From Pantoea sp. SOD02 (lineage in GTDB: Bacteria > Pseudomonadota > Gammaproteobacteria > Enterobacterales > Enterobacteriaceae): 64,000 nt of DNA. The stretch lies in the NCBI RefSeq assembly GCF_024707505.1, contig NZ_CP102604.1:2356001-2420000 (forward strand), in the 5' to 3' direction. Both the position numbers and the translations under genes were made by a program. Under the pieces are notes generated by a model. The model was not told the DNA's origin. It saw only the letters and a list, made by a program, of their open reading frames with translations, and did not search any database. Positions 38,118 through 47,419 of this stretch are shown here, in pieces. The number at the start of each line of letters is the position of its first letter. Positions within the stretch are counted from its first letter, which is position 1.

Positions 38118-38142
38118 AAACCGGGCCTTGTGCCCGGTTTTT
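38118..38142 (+). terminator. Terminator after prs
   Basis: AAACCGGGC (38118-38126) / GCCCGGTTT (38132-38140) with a 5-base loop and a following T-run; starts 11 bases after the prs stop. Confidence 0.93.
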
Positions 38143-38333
38143 CTTTGTTCACTGTCCTAAACCTGACTCACCGATTAAGCCACTTTCGCCGCTGATATTT
38201 GCGCGATAAATTTCGTTAAATCTCGCTATTCTCGCTGCCATCCACTCTTTTCCAGCAACTCGCATTGCCGCCCTTTAGCGCTCCAATAATTAATGGTATT
38301 TTCTTCCCCACTTTTTCAAGAGCTCCGACCACT

Positions 38334-39509
38334 ATGACTCTCGACATCTACACACTGTTTGTTTGCGAGCTCTATGTGCTGGGGTTTTTGAGTATCATTT
38401 TAGTTTTTGCCTGGGTTGGCGCGCAGTACGATCGCGTATTGGGCTGCACCACGCTGGCGTTGGTTTTAACGTTGACCGCGGTGTTCCTCAGCAGCTTACG
38501 CAGCGCGGGATTCCAGTTTTTACCGGTAGCGGTCGGCAACATCATGCTGCTGCTGGCTTACGGCAATCTGCTCAACGCCTTCCGCATCTTCTGCGGTAAA
38601 ACCATTGGACTCAGCTGGTTAGGCGGCGGTTTATTGTGGGCGATTCTGTGCCTGTTCCCCGAGTTTTATCACAGCCAGCCGAAGCGCGTGTTGGTGGTTT
38701 GCCTGCTGTGCATCATCTATACCGGCGCGCTGATCCGCTTGCTGTGGCGCGTGCATGCCTCGTTAACCGTCACCTTCTGGCCAGCGCAAATCCTGCTGTG
38801 GATCCATCTGCTGTTTCACGTGGCGCGCATCTTTCTCGATGATGCGGTGGCAACGCCGGTACGCGGTGCGATCGGCGGCTCCAGCTTCTCGGTTTATGTG
38901 ATTCTCGAATCGATTCTGTTTGTCATTGGCCTAAGCTTCACCATTTTGGCGATGGTGAATGAGCGCACGCAAATCGCCCACAAACTGGCATCAATGCTTG
39001 ATCCGCTCACCAGCGTGTGGAATCGTCGCGCACTGTTCGAGCAGGCAGATAAAATGGTGCTGCGCAGCGCGCGACAATCACAGCAATTTGTTTACAGCGC
39101 GGTGCTGTTCGATCTGGACCATTTTAAAAGCATCAACGACCGTTTTGGCCATCAGCAAGGCGATCAGGTATTAATCGATTTTTGTCAGGTGGTGCAGGCG
39201 TTGTTGCCGGAGAGTGGACATTTTGCCCGCCTGGGCGGCGAAGAGTTTGCGGCGATTATTCCCGGCGATGCCGAGCAGGCGCAGCGCGTGTGTGAACGTA
39301 TCCGTTTAGCGACACAGCTGTCGCAACCCAACGACGTGCGCTATACCGTCAGTATCGGCTTTGCCACCGCGCTGCAGCCCGGCGAACCTTTCCCGCCATT
39401 GCTGGCGCTGGCCGATGAAGCTTTGTATCGCGCAAAAGCCAGCGGCCGTAACCGCATCGAATGTTATCTCGCGCAGTTACAGCCGCTGCAGCAAACCGTA
39501 CTCACTTAA
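38334..39509 (+). CDS. Membrane-anchored diguanylate cyclase (GGDEF)
   Basis: 391 residues: about seven or eight N-terminal membrane segments (residues 1-215) without a recognisable sensor name, then a GGDEF domain. Active-site text FDLDHFKSINDRFGHQQGD and ARLGGEEFAAI is intact, so it should make cyclic di-GMP. The inhibitory I-site position holds PESG instead of RxxD, so product inhibition through that site is not expected. ATG 38334 begins the first membrane segment; an in-frame extension to 38265 is unlikely. It occupies the place of dauA between prs and ychH in E. coli, and its stop overlaps that of convergent ychH. Confidence 0.88.
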   Translation: MTLDIYTLFVCELYVLGFLSIILVFAWVGAQYDRVLGCTTLALVLTLTAVFLSSLRSAGFQFLPVAVGNIMLLLAYGNLLNAFRIFCGKTIGLSWLGGGLLWAILCLFPEFYHSQPKRVLVVCLLCIIYTGALIRLLWRVHASLTVTFWPAQILLWIHLLFHVARIFLDDAVATPVRGAIGGSSFSVYVILESILFVIGLSFTILAMVNERTQIAHKLASMLDPLTSVWNRRALFEQADKMVLRSARQSQQFVYSAVLFDLDHFKSINDRFGHQQGDQVLIDFCQVVQALLPESGHFARLGGEEFAAIIPGDAEQAQRVCERIRLATQLSQPNDVRYTVSIGFATALQPGEPFPPLLALADEALYRAKASGRNRIECYLAQLQPLQQTVLT

Positions 39510-39781
39510 TGTGATGAGTGATTGCGACGGCAGCGCTTATCACCGTAATGACGCAACCAGTAATAGCGATCTTCAACGCGCTCACGTCCGCTGACGCGTG
39601 CACCGACCAGCCACAGCAAAGCGCCAACGAAGATGCTGAACATCGCACCGTGCGCGAGAAATTGTGGCAGGTTGAGTGAAGGAAGCTGATTGATAATAGA
39701 ATAGCCGACGCCCAATACCATCGTCAGTAAACCCAAACACATCAAACCGTTACCTACAAAGCGGCAATTTTGACGTTTCAT
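39506..39781 (-). CDS. ychH: YchH family stress-associated inner-membrane protein
   Basis: 91 residues with two membrane segments (LMCLGLLTMVLGVGYSI and FSIFVGALLWLVGARV) and a basic tail YYWLRHYGDKRCRR, matching E. coli YchH closely. It is reported as a stress-related membrane protein in E. coli; mechanism unknown. GGAGGTGG precedes ATG 39781. Confidence 0.93.
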   Translation of the reverse strand: MKRQNCRFVGNGLMCLGLLTMVLGVGYSIINQLPSLNLPQFLAHGAMFSIFVGALLWLVGARVSGRERVEDRYYWLRHYGDKRCRRNHSSH

Positions 39782-40038
39782 GATCCACCTCCATCCTTAT
39801 AAAAGCAAAACAGCACGTATGGTTAACTAGCCATAAGCTTAGGCAATAGTTGCCGCTTAAGTTGCGTACAGGATCACATATCCTTCACAACCTTTGACAA
39901 ATCTTTACCGCCAGAGCCTTGATTTCGATAGAAAATGATTAGTCACGTAGAGACATTATCTGCTGCTTGCGGCCTTTGTCATCCGTGCCGCCAGGCAGTA
40001 AACTATCGCCCTTTCCGCAGCAAGACAGGATAAACATC

Positions 40039-40626
40039 GTGAGCAGCATTAAACTGATTGTGGGGCTGGCCAATCCCGGCGCTGAATACGCCGCAACGCG
40101 CCATAACGCTGGCGCCTGGTATGTCGATTTACTGGCGAGCCGCAACAATCAGTCGTTAAAAGACGAGCCAAAATTTTACGGCTACACCGCGCGCCTGTCG
40201 CTGGCGGGAGAAGATGTGCGCCTGCTGGTGCCCACCACGTTTATGAATCTCAGCGGGAAAGCGGTGGCGGCGATGGCGACCTTCTATCGCATTGCGCCAG
40301 AAGAGATTTTGGTGGCGCACGATGAGCTGGATTTACCGCCCGGCGTAGCAAAATTTAAGCAAGGCGGCGGCCACGGAGGCCACAACGGCCTGAAAGACAT
40401 CATCAGCAAGCTAGGCAACAACAATAATTTTCACCGTTTACGCGTTGGTATTGGCCATCCGGGCGACCGCAATAAAGTCACCGGTTTCGTGCTGGGCAAG
40501 CCGCCAGCCAGCGAACAAAAGCTTATTGACGATGCCGTAGACGAAGCGGTGCGCTGCACCGAGCTGTGGCTGAAAGAAGATAAGATCAAGGCGATGAACC
40601 GCCTGCACGCGTTCAAGGCGGGCTAA
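40039..40626 (+). CDS. pth: Peptidyl-tRNA hydrolase
   Basis: 195 residues. Releases peptides from prematurely dropped peptidyl-t[24 protein letters not shown] carries Asn10-type and catalytic His20-type residues, with [11 protein letters not shown] and HDELDLPPG further on. GTG 40039 after AGGA is chosen because it gives the E. coli-like start [13 protein letters not shown]; upstream in-frame codons have no counterpart. Confidence 0.97.
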   Translation: MSSIKLIVGLANPGAEYAATRHNAGAWYVDLLASRNNQSLKDEPKFYGYTARLSLAGEDVRLLVPTTFMNLSGKAVAAMATFYRIAPEEILVAHDELDLPPGVAKFKQGGGHGGHNGLKDIISKLGNNNNFHRLRVGIGHPGDRNKVTGFVLGKPPASEQKLIDDAVDEAVRCTELWLKEDKIKAMNRLHAFKAG

Positions 40627-40660
40627 GGCCAATTCCCGCGCCGCAGAAGGCAATTCTGTG

Positions 40661-40666
40661 TATAAT
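40661..40666 (+). promoter_or_regulatory. Likely sigma70 -10 element for ychF
   Basis: Perfect TATAAT 72 bases before the ychF ATG, in the context TGTGTATAATGCG. No good -35 at the right distance. Confidence 0.6.
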
Positions 40667-40737
40667 GCGCGAAATTTTTTGAATCTGTCGGCGCTGGTTA
40701 ACAGCGCTGCGCACTCAGTGAGAAAGGTAATCAGACC

Positions 40738-41829
40738 ATGGGATTTAAATGCGGTATTGTGGGCCTGCCGAACGTCGGTAAATCCACCCTGTTCAACGCG
40801 CTGACCAAAGCGGGTATCGAAGCAGCCAACTTTCCGTTCTGCACCATCGAGCCAAACACCGGTGTGGTGCCAATGCCCGATCTGCGCCTCGATCAGCTGA
40901 GCGAGATTGTTAAGCCACAGCGCGTAGTGCCAACTACCATGGAATTCGTTGATATCGCCGGTCTGGTGAAAGGCGCGTCCAAAGGTGAAGGCCTGGGCAA
41001 CCAGTTCCTGACCAACATCCGTGAAACCGAAGCCATCGGCCACGTAGTGCGCTGCTTCGAAAACGACAACATCATCCACGTAGCGGGTAAAGTTAACCCA
41101 GCGGAAGATATTGACGTGATCAACACCGAGCTGGCTCTGTCGGATCTCGACACCTGCGAACGCGCGATTCAGCGTTGCCAGAAGAAAGCCAAAGGCGGCG
41201 ACAAAGATGCTAAAGCCGAACTGGCTGCGCTGGAGAAGTGCCTGCCGCACCTGTCAGAAGCGGGCATGCTGCGCGCACTGAATCTGGATGCTGACGAGAA
41301 AGCGGCAATCCGCTACCTCAGTTTCCTGACGCTGAAGCCAACCATGTACATCGCTAACGTCAACGAAGACGGTTTCGAAAACAATCCGTACCTCGATCAG
41401 GTGCGTGCGATTGCCGAAGCTGAAGGTTCAGTAGTGGTGCCAGTGTGTGCTGCAGTTGAATCTGATATCGCAGAGCTGGAAGATGATGAGCGCGACGAGT
41501 TCATGGCTGAGCTGGGTCTGGAAGAGCCGGGCCTGAACCGCGTGATCCGCGCCGGTTATGCGCTGCTGAACCTGCAAACCTACTTCACCGCTGGCGTGAA
41601 AGAAGTGCGTGCATGGACCATTCCTGTTGGTGCCACTGCGCCACAGGCGGCCGGTAAAATCCACACCGACTTCGAGAAAGGCTTCATCCGTGCTCAGACC
41701 ATCGCGTTTGAAGATTTCGTTGCGTTCAAAGGTGAACAAGGAGCGAAAGAAGCCGGCAAGATGCGCTCAGAAGGTAAAGAGTACATCGTTAAAGATGGCG
41801 ACGTGATGAACTTCCTGTTCAACGTCTAA
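40738..41829 (+). CDS. ychF: Redox-responsive GTPase/ATPase YchF (Obg family, OLA1)
   Basis: 363 residues. P-loop [14 protein letters not shown], the YchF-type G4 variant (NVNED in place of NKxD) that explains its preference for ATP, a coiled-coil segment, and the C-terminal TGS domain ending [13 protein letters not shown]. It binds ribosomes and restrains the oxidative-stress response in E. coli. It follows pth as usual and ends at a terminator shared with the next cluster. Confidence 0.97.
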   Translation: MGFKCGIVGLPNVGKSTLFNALTKAGIEAANFPFCTIEPNTGVVPMPDLRLDQLSEIVKPQRVVPTTMEFVDIAGLVKGASKGEGLGNQFLTNIRETEAIGHVVRCFENDNIIHVAGKVNPAEDIDVINTELALSDLDTCERAIQRCQKKAKGGDKDAKAELAALEKCLPHLSEAGMLRALNLDADEKAAIRYLSFLTLKPTMYIANVNEDGFENNPYLDQVRAIAEAEGSVVVPVCAAVESDIAELEDDERDEFMAELGLEEPGLNRVIRAGYALLNLQTYFTAGVKEVRAWTIPVGATAPQAAGKIHTDFEKGFIRAQTIAFEDFVAFKGEQGAKEAGKMRSEGKEYIVKDGDVMNFLFNV

Positions 41830-41845
41830 GCTATTGATTCCAACA

Positions 41846-41873
41846 AAAAGCCCGGTTATTAACTGGGCTTTTC
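41846..41873. terminator. Bidirectional terminator between ychF and the polyol permease
   Basis: AAAAGCCCGGTT-ATT-AACTGGGCTTTT, one G:T pair, with T/A runs on both sides. Serves the convergent genes. Confidence 0.9.
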
Positions 41874-41896
41874 TTATAACCAAAATCTCACGTCTG

Positions 41897-43132
41897 TCAG
41901 GCGGCTTTATCCGTCATCGCTACCCGCGCATCCAGCTCTTCAGGCGTTTTCAGGAATGGCGTCAGTACACCGCTCAACACATAAAGCCCGGCATAAATCC
42001 CCAGCACCCCGCCCGCGCCCAGCGATGAGTAGAACAGCGCAGTGATAGCGGGAGCGATAAATGCGCCCAGACCTGCGCCCAGATTCAACACCGACATCGC
42101 TGCGCCTTTGCTGTCCGGGGCCAGTAACGGGAACAGTGCTGACAGCGGCACATAGCCCGCCATGGTAATGCCGCACAGGCACAGCACGAACGCCATCACA
42201 TAGAAGTTATGGCCCAGCACCTGCGGCACCGACCAAACCAGAATCAGCACCGCGGCATAGCCAAAGCCGCCGACCCACATAATGGTGGTACGCCAGCCAA
42301 ACTTATCGCCGAAGAAGCCAAAGAACAGGTTGGCGAAAATCGCCACCAGGAATACCGCCGACCACATATGCAGCCATTCGGTTTTGCTGTAGCCGAAACT
42401 GATCAGGTACAGCGGCAGGAATGTGGCTAAACCATATTGGGCGATGCCGTTTACCGATTTCACCACCAATCCCATGGCGATCACCGGACGCTGCAAAATG
42501 GTGATGCCTTTAATTAACTCCGCCGCACTGAAAGGATGAATTTCAGATGCCGGTACCACGTCACGGTTAACCCAAATGCCTAACACTGAGCCCACCACCA
42601 CAAACACCATGCCGATCCACAGCACATGAATTTCGCCCATCACCGGCAATGCCAGCGAGGAGAAGAACGGACCGATGACACTTAAACCCAGCGAGAAGGT
42701 AAACCAGAACCAACCCACTGCGGTAGAACGGCGCTCCACCGGCGTGCTGTAGTTAATCCAGATGAGAAACGAGTAGGCAAACAGCGGATAACCGATGCCG
42801 CGAATGGCATAAAATGGCAGCATCCAGGCCATGTGCATGGTCTTGAGGCCAATGCCGATAAACCCGATGCTGCCGATGACGAAGGTGATCAGCCCATATA
42901 CCATCACTTTGCGCGGTCCGAGGGTTTGCACCAGCACGCCAGTTACCCAGGCCGCCAGCGTCACCGTGACACCGTATGCGGTGATCAGATAAGAGGCCTG
43001 CGCGACGGAGAGTCCTTTATCCACCAGCCAGATGGCAATCCACGCTTGTTCTACACCATCACCGATCATGAATATCGCGAGGCCGATATAGCCCCAAAGC
43101 AAGTTTTTAGGCAAACCTATTTTATCGAACAT
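41897..43132 (-). CDS. MFS polyol permease (RbtT/DalT-like)
   Basis: 411-residue transporter with twelve membrane segments. It resembles the ribitol/D-arabinitol porters RbtT and DalT: GYIGLAIFMIGDGVEQA at the start, GWFWFTFSLGLSVIG in the middle and GAAMSVLNLGAGLGAFIAPAI near the end all follow that family. Substrate is therefore probably a pentitol, hexitol or related sugar. GGGGAAA precedes ATG 43132. It forms a transcription unit with the isomerase 63 bases upstream, facing away from the RpiR regulator. Confidence 0.82.
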   Translation of the reverse strand: MFDKIGLPKNLLWGYIGLAIFMIGDGVEQAWIAIWLVDKGLSVAQASYLITAYGVTVTLAAWVTGVLVQTLGPRKVMVYGLITFVIGSIGFIGIGLKTMHMAWMLPFYAIRGIGYPLFAYSFLIWINYSTPVERRSTAVGWFWFTFSLGLSVIGPFFSSLALPVMGEIHVLWIGMVFVVVGSVLGIWVNRDVVPASEIHPFSAAELIKGITILQRPVIAMGLVVKSVNGIAQYGLATFLPLYLISFGYSKTEWLHMWSAVFLVAIFANLFFGFFGDKFGWRTTIMWVGGFGYAAVLILVWSVPQVLGHNFYVMAFVLCLCGITMAGYVPLSALFPLLAPDSKGAAMSVLNLGAGLGAFIAPAITALFYSSLGAGGVLGIYAGLYVLSGVLTPFLKTPEELDARVAMTDKAA

Positions 43133-43195
43133 AGTTTCCCCCAGTGTCAGACACTGACTGGTTGTAGTTAATAGAGGTAAGTTTTGATTTTGTTT

Positions 43196-44149
43196 TTATT
43201 CAGCGATGATTTTCATCAGCATGCCCTGCACTTTCAGTGCATCCTGGCTTTTAATCAGCTGATCGATCTCATCAATGCTCAGGCGGTCGATAAAACTTGA
43301 AAGCGCTTTATACATGCGAATATTTTGCGCGCATTCGGCAACCGGATCTTCACGGCTTGGGAAGGTATCGAAATAGATCAGGCCGCTGAAGTTAACGCGT
43401 TTTGCGTAATAGATGTATTCCAGCGTCTGCATCAGATGCACTGAACCCAGCATCAACCCATCATCAAAATGGCCATAGCCATCGTTCAAGTGGAAACCCA
43501 CCAGACGGTTTTTGCGTGCCGACTGGAACAGCGAGAAAGCGGGATTCTCTTTCTTCATGATCATGTGGCAAAAATCGAGGGTAATACCGAGATTGTCGGA
43601 GCCCACGTCATCAATCAGCATCAGCGTTGAAGAGACATCACCAATAAAGGAGAAGGTGCGCGGCTCATACGGCTTGTATTCAAAGCTGAATTGCATATCC
43701 GCGTGGGACTGCGTCACGGTCTGTAATGCGCTGACCAGCCACTCATAGGCGCGGAAATAATCCTGCTGGAACGGATAATCGTAGCCATCGTAGCCAAACC
43801 ACAGCGTGACGGTATTACCGCCGAGGTATTTGCACATCTCTGCGGCTTCAAGGGTAATTTCAATCGCTTTTTTACGCAGTGCGGCATCCGGATTGGTGAA
43901 TTCACCGTCAATGAACTCTTTGTTATAACGCAGTGCAATGCCACCGACCTGCAAATTGTTATCGGCGATGGTCTGCTTGATCAGTTCTTTATCCTGACCA
44001 ATAAAATGTTCCGGATAATTCAGCTCAATATGCGTCAAGCCCGTAACGGTACCCATACGCGTAATAAGATCGCAAGTATCCATTTTGTTCTTCGCCGCAA
44101 ACAGATCGGCTCTGGAGCGAAATGAATTTATACGTGATGAGAATTTCAT
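43196..44149 (-). CDS. TIM-barrel sugar (phosphate) isomerase/epimerase
   Basis: 317 residues of the xylose-isomerase-like TIM-barrel family (AP endonuclease 2 type). Likely metal ligands are the Glu in FSFEYKPYEPR, the Asp/His in TLDFCHMIM, the His in VGFHLNDGYG and a late acidic residue. With the permease and the PfkB kinase it would form an uptake, isomerisation, phosphorylation pathway for one sugar or polyol. The exact substrate cannot be read from sequence. Confidence 0.78.
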   Translation of the reverse strand: MKFSSRINSFRSRADLFAAKNKMDTCDLITRMGTVTGLTHIELNYPEHFIGQDKELIKQTIADNNLQVGGIALRYNKEFIDGEFTNPDAALRKKAIEITLEAAEMCKYLGGNTVTLWFGYDGYDYPFQQDYFRAYEWLVSALQTVTQSHADMQFSFEYKPYEPRTFSFIGDVSSTLMLIDDVGSDNLGITLDFCHMIMKKENPAFSLFQSARKNRLVGFHLNDGYGHFDDGLMLGSVHLMQTLEYIYYAKRVNFSGLIYFDTFPSREDPVAECAQNIRMYKALSSFIDRLSIDEIDQLIKSQDALKVQGMLMKIIAE

Positions 44150-44268
44150 TTTTAAATTACCTTTAATGGGATTTCCACTTTCTTATAAATGAGAATATTC
44201 ATCAGGTAAATGCGGATAGATAAATACTACCGCTAATAAAATAAAAGGGTAATTTATAATAGTGAAAA

Positions 44269-44285
44269 TTTTACTGCGAGTAAAA
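44269..44285. promoter_or_regulatory. Operator 1 of the RpiR cluster
   Basis: TTTTACT-GCG-AGTAAAA, perfect 7-bp arms with a 3-base centre. Confidence 0.75.
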
Positions 44286-44314
44286 CCATTAAAATACAAC
44301 AAGTTAAATAATCA

Positions 44315-44331
44315 TTTTCCTGCTAGTAAAA
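44315..44331. promoter_or_regulatory. Operator 2 of the RpiR cluster
   Basis: TTTTCCT-GCT-AGTAAAA, same layout with one arm mismatch; centre 46 bases from operator 1. Confidence 0.65.
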
Positions 44332-44357
44332 TAACAGTCGCAATTATGATACTTTTA

Positions 44358-44374
44358 TTTTACTACCAGTAAAA
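44358..44374. promoter_or_regulatory. Operator 3 of the RpiR cluster
   Basis: TTTTACT-ACC-AGTAAAA, perfect 7-bp arms; centre 43 bases from operator 2. Confidence 0.75.
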
Positions 44375-44381
44375 TGCATAA

Positions 44382-44395
44382 GTAAAACGTTTTAC
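44382..44395. promoter_or_regulatory. Palindrome with reversed half-sites in the RpiR cluster
   Basis: GTAAAACGTTTTAC, a perfect 14-bp palindrome. It uses the same half-site in the opposite arrangement (AGTAAAA before TTTTAC), so it may bind another protein or the same one differently. Confidence 0.6.
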
Positions 44396-44471
44396 AGCAT
44401 GTGATCCAGTTAACACTTTTCCCCTAATCACCATGCTAGCTTAGCGACAACGTTTTTATTGAGCGCTCAAC

Positions 44472-45353
44472 ATGCATAACCGACTTAAAGGCAATGAGAT
44501 ATTCCTGCTGGCTCGCACGCTTGCACCTGAGCTGGGAAAAAAGGAACGGTCTATTGCACGTTTTATTGACGACAATCCACAGTCATTATCTAAAATGTGC
44601 ATCACTGATATTGCGAATTATCTGAATGTCAGCGTATCGAGCATTACTAAAGTATCTAAAAAACTCGGCTTTACCGGTTTTCACGATCTGAAAATCAATA
44701 TCGCCCGGCAAGTCAGTACGCAGGAAGATATTATTGATATTCCAGTGATTCCGGATTCAGAGAAATATGTTGAGCAGGTGATTGAAAGCACCTTTTTAAA
44801 TTCAGTGCTGGCGCTACAGGATTCACTGAGTGTGATTAACAGTGCCGTGATCAAAGCGGTGGCGTATCTGTTTATTAATAAGCCAGAAAGCGCGCGCATT
44901 TTTATTGCTGGATGCGGTGGTTCAGGCTCAATCTGTGATGATTTCAATCATAAGCTGCTGAAAATCGGTATATTCTCGTCAGTGTTCAGTGACAGCCACA
45001 AACAGTTGATGACCGCCTCATTGATGCAACCCGGCGATATCCTGCTGGCAATTTCCCACTCCGGCCAAACCACAGACATTATCCAGATGGTAAAAGCGGC
45101 GAATGAGAACGGCGCAGAAACCATCTGCCTGACCAATTATCCCAACAGCCCGCTGAGTTTAATTGCCAGGCACTCGATTATCTCCTCGGTTAAAAACAAT
45201 CCGATTACCGGAGAAAACGCCACCACGCGCATTGTGCATCTGAATATTCTCGATGCCATTTTTACCATTATCGCCAGCAAGACCAGCGAAAAAAGCCAGA
45301 CCAGTTTACACAACACCAGAAATGCGGTTGCGTCCAAACGCACCGCCAATTAA
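44472..45353 (+). CDS. RpiR-family regulator (HTH plus SIS domain)
   Basis: 293 residues: N-terminal HTH_6 domain (KKERSIARFIDDNPQSLSKM, then YLNVSVSSITKVSKKLGF) and a SIS sugar-phosphate-binding domain (IFIAGCGGSGSICDDF, LLAISHSGQTTDII). Such proteins respond to a phosphosugar made by the pathway they control. It is divergent from the isomerase/permease operon, with the operator array between, and lies 8 bases upstream of the kinase gene, so repression or activation of both operons with self-control is likely. Confidence 0.9.
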   Translation: MHNRLKGNEIFLLARTLAPELGKKERSIARFIDDNPQSLSKMCITDIANYLNVSVSSITKVSKKLGFTGFHDLKINIARQVSTQEDIIDIPVIPDSEKYVEQVIESTFLNSVLALQDSLSVINSAVIKAVAYLFINKPESARIFIAGCGGSGSICDDFNHKLLKIGIFSSVFSDSHKQLMTASLMQPGDILLAISHSGQTTDIIQMVKAANENGAETICLTNYPNSPLSLIARHSIISSVKNNPITGENATTRIVHLNILDAIFTIIASKTSEKSQTSLHNTRNAVASKRTAN

Positions 45354-45361
45354 GGGCCGAA

Positions 45362-46297
45362 ATGATGAAACATAATATTGTTGTTATTGGCAGTCTTAAC
45401 TACGACATTCTTGTCCAGCAGGATCGCCTGCCGGAAATTGGGGAGACGTTTACCGGCAACGAATTAATGCTAATGCCGGGCGGAAAAGGGGCAAACCAGG
45501 CGGTTCAGTGCGCAAAGCTTGGTTTGAACGTCAATATGGTGGGCTGCGTGGGCAATGATATTTATGGCAGCGAGCTCATAAAATCGCTGAATGAAAACGG
45601 CGTATCGGTAGATAACATTAGCCAACGCGGAAAAACCTCCGGCATTGGCATCGTGCAGATTCTGGAATCCGGTGATTACTGCAGCACCATTATTAAGGGC
45701 GCAAACTACCTGATTACCGAATCCGACATTCATGATGGATTATTCAGCGATAGACCACTGTTAATCCTGCAGTCAGAGATTCCCGACCATGTGGTTGAAC
45801 GTGCCATCAGCGTAGCGCGCCGTCACGATTGCCAGATTTTGCTCAACAACGCGCCAGCACGCGAAATCTCTTCGCAGGCGCTGAGCCAGGTGGATTTTCT
45901 GGTGGTGAATGAGACCGAAGCCAGCTTTATGAGCAAAACTTCCGTCACTTCGGTCAAGGAAGCGATGGCCTGCGCAGCAGCGCTACAGCAAAAGGTGAAT
46001 GGCCGGGTGATTATCACGCTGGGCGAGAAAGGCGCGGTATTATCCGGTGATGGAGGTGCCAGACATTATCCCGCTGTGTTCTGCCCGGATGTGGTTGATA
46101 CCACCGGCGCAGGCGATTCATTTATTGGCGGCATCGCCTATTGCCTGGTGAACAACATTACTCTGGAAGACGCGATTCCTTTCGCTGCTGAAATCAGCTC
46201 CTGCTCAATCCAGAAATATGGCGGTCAAAGTTCTTTCCCGATGCTGCCTGATGTAGCCCATGCGCTGACGCAAAACCGCCAGCGGCTGTTTGGGTAA
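45362..46297 (+). CDS. PfkB-family carbohydrate kinase (ribokinase-like)
   Basis: 311 residues. Both PfkB signatures are present: GGKGANQAVQCAKLG near residue 40 and DTTGAGDSFIGG with the catalytic Asp near residue 250. It should phosphorylate the sugar or ketose made by the neighbouring isomerase. It shares a transcript with the RpiR gene. Two adjacent ATGs (45362, 45365) follow AAGGG; the second has better spacing. RbsK itself is possible in principle, but no rbs transport genes are here. Confidence 0.85.
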   Translation: MMKHNIVVIGSLNYDILVQQDRLPEIGETFTGNELMLMPGGKGANQAVQCAKLGLNVNMVGCVGNDIYGSELIKSLNENGVSVDNISQRGKTSGIGIVQILESGDYCSTIIKGANYLITESDIHDGLFSDRPLLILQSEIPDHVVERAISVARRHDCQILLNNAPAREISSQALSQVDFLVVNETEASFMSKTSVTSVKEAMACAAALQQKVNGRVIITLGEKGAVLSGDGGARHYPAVFCPDVVDTTGAGDSFIGGIAYCLVNNITLEDAIPFAAEISSCSIQKYGGQSSFPMLPDVAHALTQNRQRLFG

Positions 46298-46382
46298 CAC
46301 TTCACGCCTGGCGATCCGCAGAGCATTATTACACCGTCTAGCACCCTCTTCGGCAACGTAGAATCTATCCGCAAGTGCCCCA

Positions 46383-47363
46383 TCAAGTACTGGCACGCAC
46401 CACAAAGTGCCAGTCCATCATAATGCGTTGAGCCGGCGAACCAGGCTGGTCGATCTTATTCAGCAGCAAATCGAACGCTTTGCGCCCCATATCGCGCGAC
46501 GGCTGCGCCAGCGTGCTCAGTGGTGGCGTGACCATTTCGGCGAGGTCGGTGCCATCAAATCCGGTCACCGCAATATCCTGCGGTACGCGCAGTCCGGCGG
46601 CGTGAATGGCTGAAAGCGCGCCCGCCGCTAATGTATCCGACACCGCGAACACGGCATCTGGACGCTCGGGCGCTGCCAGCAAGCTTTCCATCGCCTGTTT
46701 ACCGGCATTAAAACTCAGATCGGTGGCGTAAGTGATGGCCTGCCAGCTGCGCGCTTCCTGGCTAAGTTGCTGCTGATAACCCGCCTGTCGCAGCTGCGCA
46801 TATTTATAGCTGAGATCGTGGTTGATTAACGCAATACGCTGTCGTCCCCTGCTCGCCAGATATGCCACCACGTGCTTTGATGCCTGCACATCATCAATGC
46901 CGACGCAGGAAACATCCCCGGCATCGGCGTATTCCGCGCACTGCACCCACGGCGTTTCGCCAATCAGCTGTGCCAGCTCTGGCAACTTACTGAATGCATC
47001 CATGGTGATAATGCCATCCACCATTTTACCGGCCAGCAATTGCAAACTGGAGCGGGAGCGTTCGATGTCTGATCCAGAATTACACAACAGAATGCGATAG
47101 CGGTTCTTCTCCGCCTGCTCCTCAATGCCTTTTACCAACTCGGCGCAGAAGGGATTGGAGATATCTGACACCATAACGAGAATCATTGAGCTACGTGCAG
47201 TGCGCAACTGACGTGCTAACAAATTTGGCTGGTAATTACTCACTTTAATGGCTTGCAGGACTTTCTCACGATTCTGCGCTTTTACCGTGTCGCTGTTATT
47301 CAGCACCCGTGAAACTGTCGCCACAGAAACGCCCGCTAAGCGGGCGATTTTTTGGATGGACAT
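46383..47363 (-). CDS. LacI-family repressor
   Basis: 326 residues. HTH MSIQKIARLAGVSVATVSRVLNN, hinge region NYQPNLLARQLRT, then a periplasmic-binding-like effector domain (VMVSDISNPFCAELVKGIEE to GFDGTDLAEMVTPPLSTL). It is the nearest regulator to the isomerase and MFS genes at 47.4-49.7 kb, transcribed in the same direction downstream of them, and is the natural candidate to bind the two ATCGATTAC-type palindromes upstream of the transporter. Confidence 0.9.
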   Translation of the reverse strand: MSIQKIARLAGVSVATVSRVLNNSDTVKAQNREKVLQAIKVSNYQPNLLARQLRTARSSMILVMVSDISNPFCAELVKGIEEQAEKNRYRILLCNSGSDIERSRSSLQLLAGKMVDGIITMDAFSKLPELAQLIGETPWVQCAEYADAGDVSCVGIDDVQASKHVVAYLASRGRQRIALINHDLSYKYAQLRQAGYQQQLSQEARSWQAITYATDLSFNAGKQAMESLLAAPERPDAVFAVSDTLAAGALSAIHAAGLRVPQDIAVTGFDGTDLAEMVTPPLSTLAQPSRDMGRKAFDLLLNKIDQPGSPAQRIMMDWHFVVRAST

Positions 47364-47419
47364 GCTTGAACTCTTGCTCAGTCAGATACAACGGAGGCTA
47401 CCATAAATCCGCGCCCACC

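Larger units (their letters stand above)
44150..44471. promoter_or_regulatory. Divergent control region of the RpiR cluster
   Basis: 322 AT-rich bases with no gene. They contain four related palindromes (listed separately) built on the half-site TTTTACT, and should hold promoters for both the isomerase/permease and the regulator/kinase operons. Confidence 0.75.
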
